Assembly (NCBI GenBank): GCA_009908735.1
Contig: JAAAOR010000070.1
Span: forward strand, 1 to 9,580
Direction: 5' to 3'
DNA length: 9,580 bases
Origin: Spirochaetota bacterium
Lineage (GTDB): Bacteria; Spirochaetota; Spirochaetia; DSM-27196; PWMO01
The stretch's first letter is position 1; every line of letters begins with the position of its first letter. Shown one piece after another: positions 6,676-9,580 of this stretch. The position numbers were made by a program, and so were the translations under genes. The notes below the pieces were generated by a model that worked only from the letters and a program-made list of their open reading frames with translations, ran no database searches and was not told the origin of the DNA.

Positions 6676-7374
6676 ATGCTGAACAAACCGGATGACGATC
6701 TGCAGCCCAAGACCAAAGAGGCTATCGTCTACGAGAAACTGAAGCAGTTCCTGCTCGAGGGCCGCATACCCACCCGGGAGTTTCTTTCCCAGCGGACCCT
6801 TGCATCGATGGTGGATGCAGCCGTCATTACCGTTCGCGGGGCCCTGCGGCTTCTGGAGAACGACGGGCTCATCGAAAACGTACCTCATTGGGGTGTACGC
6901 GTACCGCCCGAGACGCGGGAGACGCTGAAGGACCGATATTACGTGCGACGTCTGTTCGAGATGGAAGCCGTGCGGCAAATCGTTCGTAACCGTGCCAACC
7001 TCCACCCCGATCCACTCTTTAAACTCGCGCGCCGCTGCGATTACATCGATACCGACCCGGAAGGTGACCATCTCGAGTTCGGCCGCGTACACGCGCAACT
7101 GCACCGCGAGATAGTCGCGATGGCGGGCTCGCCACTCATGAGTCAGATGTTCGAGCGCATAAGCCTTCAGGGGCTGTTTTACTGGAACGCATACAGGACG
7201 TGGCAAGCCACGGACTCACGGTACCTCGGAGACCACGAGGCTTTCATCGCTCACATCTTTTCACGTCACGAAGAAGACGTCGTCGAGGAGATGAGGCAGC
7301 ACCTAGAACGTGGCCTCGCCAACGAGCTCAAAGAGTTCGATCGACAGCGCGGAGTGGCAGCCGAAGACCGGTAA
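6676..7374 (+). CDS. GntR-family transcriptional regulator with FCD sensor domain (FadR subfamily)
   Basis: This 232-residue DNA-binding regulator closes the locus and is the best candidate to control it in response to the substrate or a CoA derivative. Residues 13-77 form the winged helix-turn-helix (IVYEKLKQFLLEGRI; LSQRTLASMVDAAVITVRGAL; LLENDGLIENV; then the wing). Residues about 85-220 are an all-helical FCD domain. Expected metal/ligand histidines are H143, H187 and H209, while the usual aspartate of the D-x-x-F-H motif appears to be H139 (HAQLH). ATG 6676 is preferred because AGGAG at 6663-6667 is 8 nt away; GTG at 6673 is in frame and would add one residue at 5 nt spacing. The gene starts 15 nt after the crotonase stop. 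Operators could be the repeats at 7-22 and 1215-1250. Confidence 0.88.
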   Translation: MLNKPDDDLQPKTKEAIVYEKLKQFLLEGRIPTREFLSQRTLASMVDAAVITVRGALRLLENDGLIENVPHWGVRVPPETRETLKDRYYVRRLFEMEAVRQIVRNRANLHPDPLFKLARRCDYIDTDPEGDHLEFGRVHAQLHREIVAMAGSPLMSQMFERISLQGLFYWNAYRTWQATDSRYLGDHEAFIAHIFSRHEEDVVEEMRQHLERGLANELKEFDRQRGVAAEDR

Positions 7375-7404
7375 GGGCCCGTCGAGCGCCTGTCGTTTCA
7401 GATC

Positions 7405-7809
7405 TCAGCCCAGCTTCTCCCGCTCGTCGGTGCCCCCGTCGATGGCTGCCCGAACTCGATCGCGCAGCAGGTCGACGGGAAGAACGCCGGTGCGCTCGCC
7501 GCCTATCACGAACATCCTGCAGGAGAACTCGAACGCATCAGGCACCGACTCAGTATACACGTCGACGCCGTTCACCAGCACCGACGGTGAGCCCAGGAAC
7601 GGTCCATCGAAGGAATCGGGATCAACATCCACCACCTCCGGCTCCATGTCCAGATCCAGCTCCCGGAGCGCAGCGCGAAGATTCACGAGGGTTTGTGCGG
7701 CGTTCGGGCACCCGTTGAAGTAGAGGAAGCGTATATCGAGGCCGGTCGCCTCGCTCGTCACGTTCATCGCTTCAAGATAGGCGCGGGTGGTTCTGATTGT
7801 CAAAGTCAT
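7405..7809 (-). CDS. Small thioredoxin-fold protein
   Basis: This 134-residue protein resembles the small thioredoxin-like proteins often annotated as thioredoxin family or, loosely, alkylmercury lyase-like. The first strand IRFLYFNGCPN (26-36) ends in a single cysteine, C34, in place of a CxxC pair. GSPSVLVNG (73-81) supplies the cis-proline (P75) and next strand, and a second cysteine, C97, sits in FSCRMF. The biochemical role is not known; a redox, thiol-transfer or metal-binding function is plausible. It lies 36 nt behind the YeiH-type transporter on the same strand, so the two are probably one operon. TGGAG about 9 nt before 7809 supports the chosen start. An in-frame ATG at 7767 would trim 14 residues and keep the whole fold. 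Confidence 0.65.
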   Translation of the reverse strand: MTLTIRTTRAYLEAMNVTSEATGLDIRFLYFNGCPNAAQTLVNLRAALRELDLDMEPEVVDVDPDSFDGPFLGSPSVLVNGVDVYTESVPDAFEFSCRMFVIGGERTGVLPVDLLRDRVRAAIDGGTDEREKLG

Positions 7810-7845
7810 CTACGCCGGCTCCATGTAGATCCGCCGCACACTCCC

Positions 7846-9087
7846 CTACACCGGCACATGCATCGCGATCGTAGCCGCGAAGACCGTCACGAGCAGGAAG
7901 CTGACGAGCCCCACCACGGCCGCGGCGACGAAGCCGATAAGAAACGGGCGGATGCTGAGTCGGCGAAGTTTGCGGAAGTCGGTGCTCAGGCCGGCCGCCG
8001 CGATCGCCAGGCTCAGCAGGTAGGCGGCGGTCTGTTTAACGCCGGCGTGGAATCCTGCCCAGCTCTCGGGCGTCGTCCACCACAGAAACGCGCCGGTGTC
8101 ACCGGCGAGCATCGCATCGCCTACCGTTCTGAACAAAGCGAGCGCCAGGAATCCGAGCACGAACACGGGAAACGCCCTCCACGGTGAGGGCCGGGCGCCA
8201 GGCCCGGCTTTGGCCCCCGGGGCCCCGGAGGCGCCGGCTCCGGTCTGGTTCCCGGGGGCGACCTGCTCGCCGGCGGTATCCCGCTCCGCGGCGGCAGCCG
8301 GCCGGCGGGCGTAGGCGATGGAGAGAAGCGGAATTACGAGTACCATCAGAGTGTTTCGCACGAGCTTGGTGGTTATCGCGATCCGCGACACGTTTCTGCC
8401 CCACACCTGATCATAAATGAAGGCTGCACCGGTGACCTGCGAGGTGTCGTGCACGGCGGTTCCCAGAAACAGTCCGGCCTGCGCGGTGCTCAAGCCCAGC
8501 GCCAGCTCGGCGAGGTAGGGATAGAGCAGCGTTGCGAGAACGCCAAATACGGTGATTGTGCTGATGGCGTAGGAAGTCTCCTCCTCGCGGGCGCCGATTG
8601 CCGGTGAAACAGCCACGACTGCGCTCACGCCGCAGATCGACGTGCCGGCTGCGATGAGGGTGCCCAGGCGGCCACTGATGCCGAACCAGCGCGACAGCAG
8701 GCCGGTCACCAGGATGGCCGTTAAGACGCAGATCACCACGATGAGCGCCGCGACTACACCGATCCGCAGTACCGCCACGAGACTCAAACGAATTCCGAGC
8801 AGGATGATGCCGACGCGCAGCACCCGCGAGACGCAGAAGCGAAAGCCCGGCTCCACGCCGGCCGGAAGCGGTGCCGCGTTCTTCACGATCATCCCCAGCA
8901 CGATGGCGATGAGGAATGTGGAAACGGGCGAGTGATCGAGGTCGAACCACCTCGCGAGCCCCGTCCCGAGAAGTTCGGCGAGCAGAAACGAGACGACCGT
9001 AACGGCAACGGCGACCAGTATGCCGGGGAGCAACCGAAGCGGGTCGTCAGTTCCCGGCAGGACGTTCGCGAGGCGTGTCTTTCTCAT
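7846..9087 (-). CDS. YeiH/PSE-family membrane transporter (putative sulfate/anion exporter)
   Basis: This 413-residue inner-membrane protein belongs to the YeiH family (Cons_hypoth698, UPF0324). Relatives linked to sulfonate degradation have been proposed as sulfate exporters; transport by this one is inferred. About ten hydrophobic segments are visible. Conserved stretches are GTSICGVSAVVAVSPAIGA (148-166) and GTAVHDTSQVTGAA (209-222), the strongest family signatures. Residues about 261-302 form an Ala/Gly/Pro-rich hydrophilic linker between membrane segments. It is longer and of lower complexity than usual and is encoded by very GC-rich DNA. The start at 9087 is supported by GATGAGG 7 nt upstream. 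It leads a two-gene unit with the thioredoxin-fold protein and points away from the PAS gene. Nothing ties it functionally to the TRAP locus. Confidence 0.87.
   Translation of the reverse strand: MRKTRLANVLPGTDDPLRLLPGILVAVAVTVVSFLLAELLGTGLARWFDLDHSPVSTFLIAIVLGMIVKNAAPLPAGVEPGFRFCVSRVLRVGIILLGIRLSLVAVLRIGVVAALIVVICVLTAILVTGLLSRWFGISGRLGTLIAAGTSICGVSAVVAVSPAIGAREEETSYAISTITVFGVLATLLYPYLAELALGLSTAQAGLFLGTAVHDTSQVTGAAFIYDQVWGRNVSRIAITTKLVRNTLMVLVIPLLSIAYARRPAAAAERDTAGEQVAPGNQTGAGASGAPGAKAGPGARPSPWRAFPVFVLGFLALALFRTVGDAMLAGDTGAFLWWTTPESWAGFHAGVKQTAAYLLSLAIAAAGLSTDFRKLRRLSIRPFLIGFVAAAVVGLVSFLLVTVFAATIAMHVPV
8182..8307. repeat. GC-rich low-complexity tract inside the YeiH-type gene
   Basis: This stretch encodes the Ala/Gly/Pro-rich linker of the transporter. 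It contains self-complementary pieces: GCCGGGC (8190-8196) with GCCCGGC (8202-8208), and GGCCCC (8212-8217) with GGGGCC (8219-8224). It is clearly more GC-rich than the flanking membrane-segment codons and looks like an expansion within a loop, not a mobile element; there are no terminal repeats or duplications. Confidence 0.5.
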
Positions 9088-9122
9088 GATAGTGCCTCAT
9101 CCTTGTATCATGCCGGCGCCAC

Positions 9123-9135
9123 TTCGACAATCGAA
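9123..9135. promoter_or_regulatory. Short inverted repeat upstream of the YeiH-type gene
   Basis: TTCGA (9123-9127) and TCGAA (9131-9135) form a 5-bp inverted repeat with a 3-nt spacer, 36 bp upstream of the transporter start. It is short, but it is in the right place for a regulator site in this divergent intergenic region. Confidence 0.2.
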
Positions 9136-9159
9136 CGCGCGGAAAGCCGCAATTTCTTC

Positions 9160-9188
9160 TTGACAACTCACAAAACCTCTAATAGCAT
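9160..9188 (+). promoter_or_regulatory. Sigma-70 promoter for the PAS-domain gene
   Basis: TTGACA (9160-9165, perfect -35) is separated by exactly 17 bp from TAGCAT (9183-9188, 4 of 6 matches to TATAAT). It lies in the AT-rich divergent intergenic region. The predicted start of transcription is near 9195, giving a leader of about 65 nt before the ATG at 9261. Confidence 0.6.
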
Positions 9189-9193
9189 GCAAA

Positions 9194-9214
9194 GGTTTAC
9201 TAACACAATAAACC
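9194..9214. promoter_or_regulatory. Inverted repeat at the predicted transcription start, candidate operator
   Basis: GGTTTA (9194-9199) and TAAACC (9209-9214) form a 6-bp inverted repeat with a 9-nt spacer. This directly overlaps the start point expected from the promoter at 9160-9188. The spacer length equals that of the repeat before dctP, but the half-sites differ. A repressor site or an RNA stem at the 5' end of the transcript are both possible. Confidence 0.35.
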
Positions 9215-9260
9215 CGCTGTCATAATCAGTGCACATCTAAAACACTCGAGGAGCCCACGG

Positions 9261-9580
9261 ATGGCGGAGCATTCAGTAGCGAAGATAGTGATCGTGAGCG
9301 ACAGCGACGGAATCACCGAGCGCATCGATCGAGCACTCGAGCAGAGCGGGTACGAGACGATCGTATGCCGCACAACCGAGGAAGCCCGACGCAAGCTCGC
9401 TGAGGAACCGGCCGGGCAACCAAGCCTCGAAGAGCACTACCGGTCCTTCGTGGAGAGTTTCCGGGGGGTCGCCTTTCGAATCGGCGCGGATGGCAGACCG
9501 GTGTTCATCCAGGGCGCGGTAGAGGCGCTCACCGGCTACACAGAAGCCGACTTCACCTCCGGCCGCGTCACCCTGGAAGA
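9261..9580 (+). CDS. Receiver-like/PAS signalling protein, 5' part only
   Basis: The reading frame is open from ATG 9261 to the window edge (106 codons plus two bases), so the protein is truncated here by the window. GAGGAG (9248-9253) lies 7 nt upstream. Residues 7-49 (KIVIVSDSDG, then a helix, then YETIVCRTTEEARRKL) look like the first strands and helices of a response-regulator receiver, with D14 and D16 in the acidic-pocket position. The segment stops after about 45 residues, less than half of a normal receiver. From about residue 57 a PAS domain begins: YRSFVESFRGVAFRIGADGRP, then VEALTGYTEADF (87-98). Such proteins usually continue into a histidine kinase, GGDEF or other output domain, which is not visible here. 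Confidence 0.75.
   Translation, partial: MAEHSVAKIVIVSDSDGITERIDRALEQSGYETIVCRTTEEARRKLAEEPAGQPSLEEHYRSFVESFRGVAFRIGADGRPVFIQGAVEALTGYTEADFTSGRVTLE

Noticed and set aside
5901..6716. 271-codon open frame on the minus strand opposite the crotonase
   Set aside because: Ser/Arg/Pro-rich shadow frame of a gene with intact catalytic motifs.
6373..7206. 277-codon open frame on the minus strand across the crotonase/GntR boundary
   Set aside because: Overlaps two well-supported genes and shows no family motif.
7375..7404. Bidirectional terminator between the convergent gntR and thioredoxin-fold genes
   Set aside because: The 30-nt gap has no convincing stem followed by a T-tract on either strand.
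206..9087. One organosulfonate degradation system linking the TRAP locus to the YeiH-type exporter
   Set aside because: TRAP importers and PSE exporters do occur together in sulfonate utilisation. Here the exporter is on the opposite strand in its own operon, and no desulfonating enzyme (such as Xsc or SuyAB) is present.

Overview
The window looks like bacterial chromosome of moderately high GC. It holds nine protein genes: eight complete and one running off the right edge. I saw no RNA gene, insertion sequence or CRISPR array. The substrate-binding protein has a signal peptide ending LFASGSAEG with no lipobox cysteine. That style is common in spirochaetes (Spirochaeta and relatives), so a free-living spirochaete is my best guess, but this is inference from one short motif.

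Region A (206-7374, + strand) is a compact catabolic locus. In order it encodes a D-2-hydroxyacid dehydrogenase, a three-part TRAP transporter (DctP, DctQ, DctM), a two-domain family I acyl-CoA transferase, an enoyl-CoA hydratase/isomerase and a GntR/FCD repressor. From dctQ onward the genes are 4-22 nt apart and each has a recognisable or weak Shine-Dalgarno. The two wider gaps, before dctP and before dctQ, hold regulatory-looking DNA. The gap before dctP contains an inverted repeat just downstream of a candidate sigma-70 promoter that starts inside the dehydrogenase gene. The gap before dctQ contains a GC-rich hairpin. The likely logic is: a carboxylate is imported by the TRAP system, activated to its CoA thioester by the transferase and hydrated or isomerised by the crotonase. 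A 2-hydroxy/2-oxo acid step is handled by the dehydrogenase, and the last gene senses the substrate. The substrate cannot be read from the sequence.

Region B (7405-9087, - strand) is a two-gene unit: a YeiH/PSE-family membrane transporter (putative sulfate/anion exporter) followed by a small thioredoxin-fold protein. It converges on the GntR gene with only 30 nt between the stops.

Region C (9088-9580) is a divergent intergenic region with a good sigma-70 promoter and an inverted repeat at the predicted transcription start. It is followed by the first 106 codons of a signalling protein that begins with a half-length receiver-like segment and then a PAS domain; the rest lies beyond the window.
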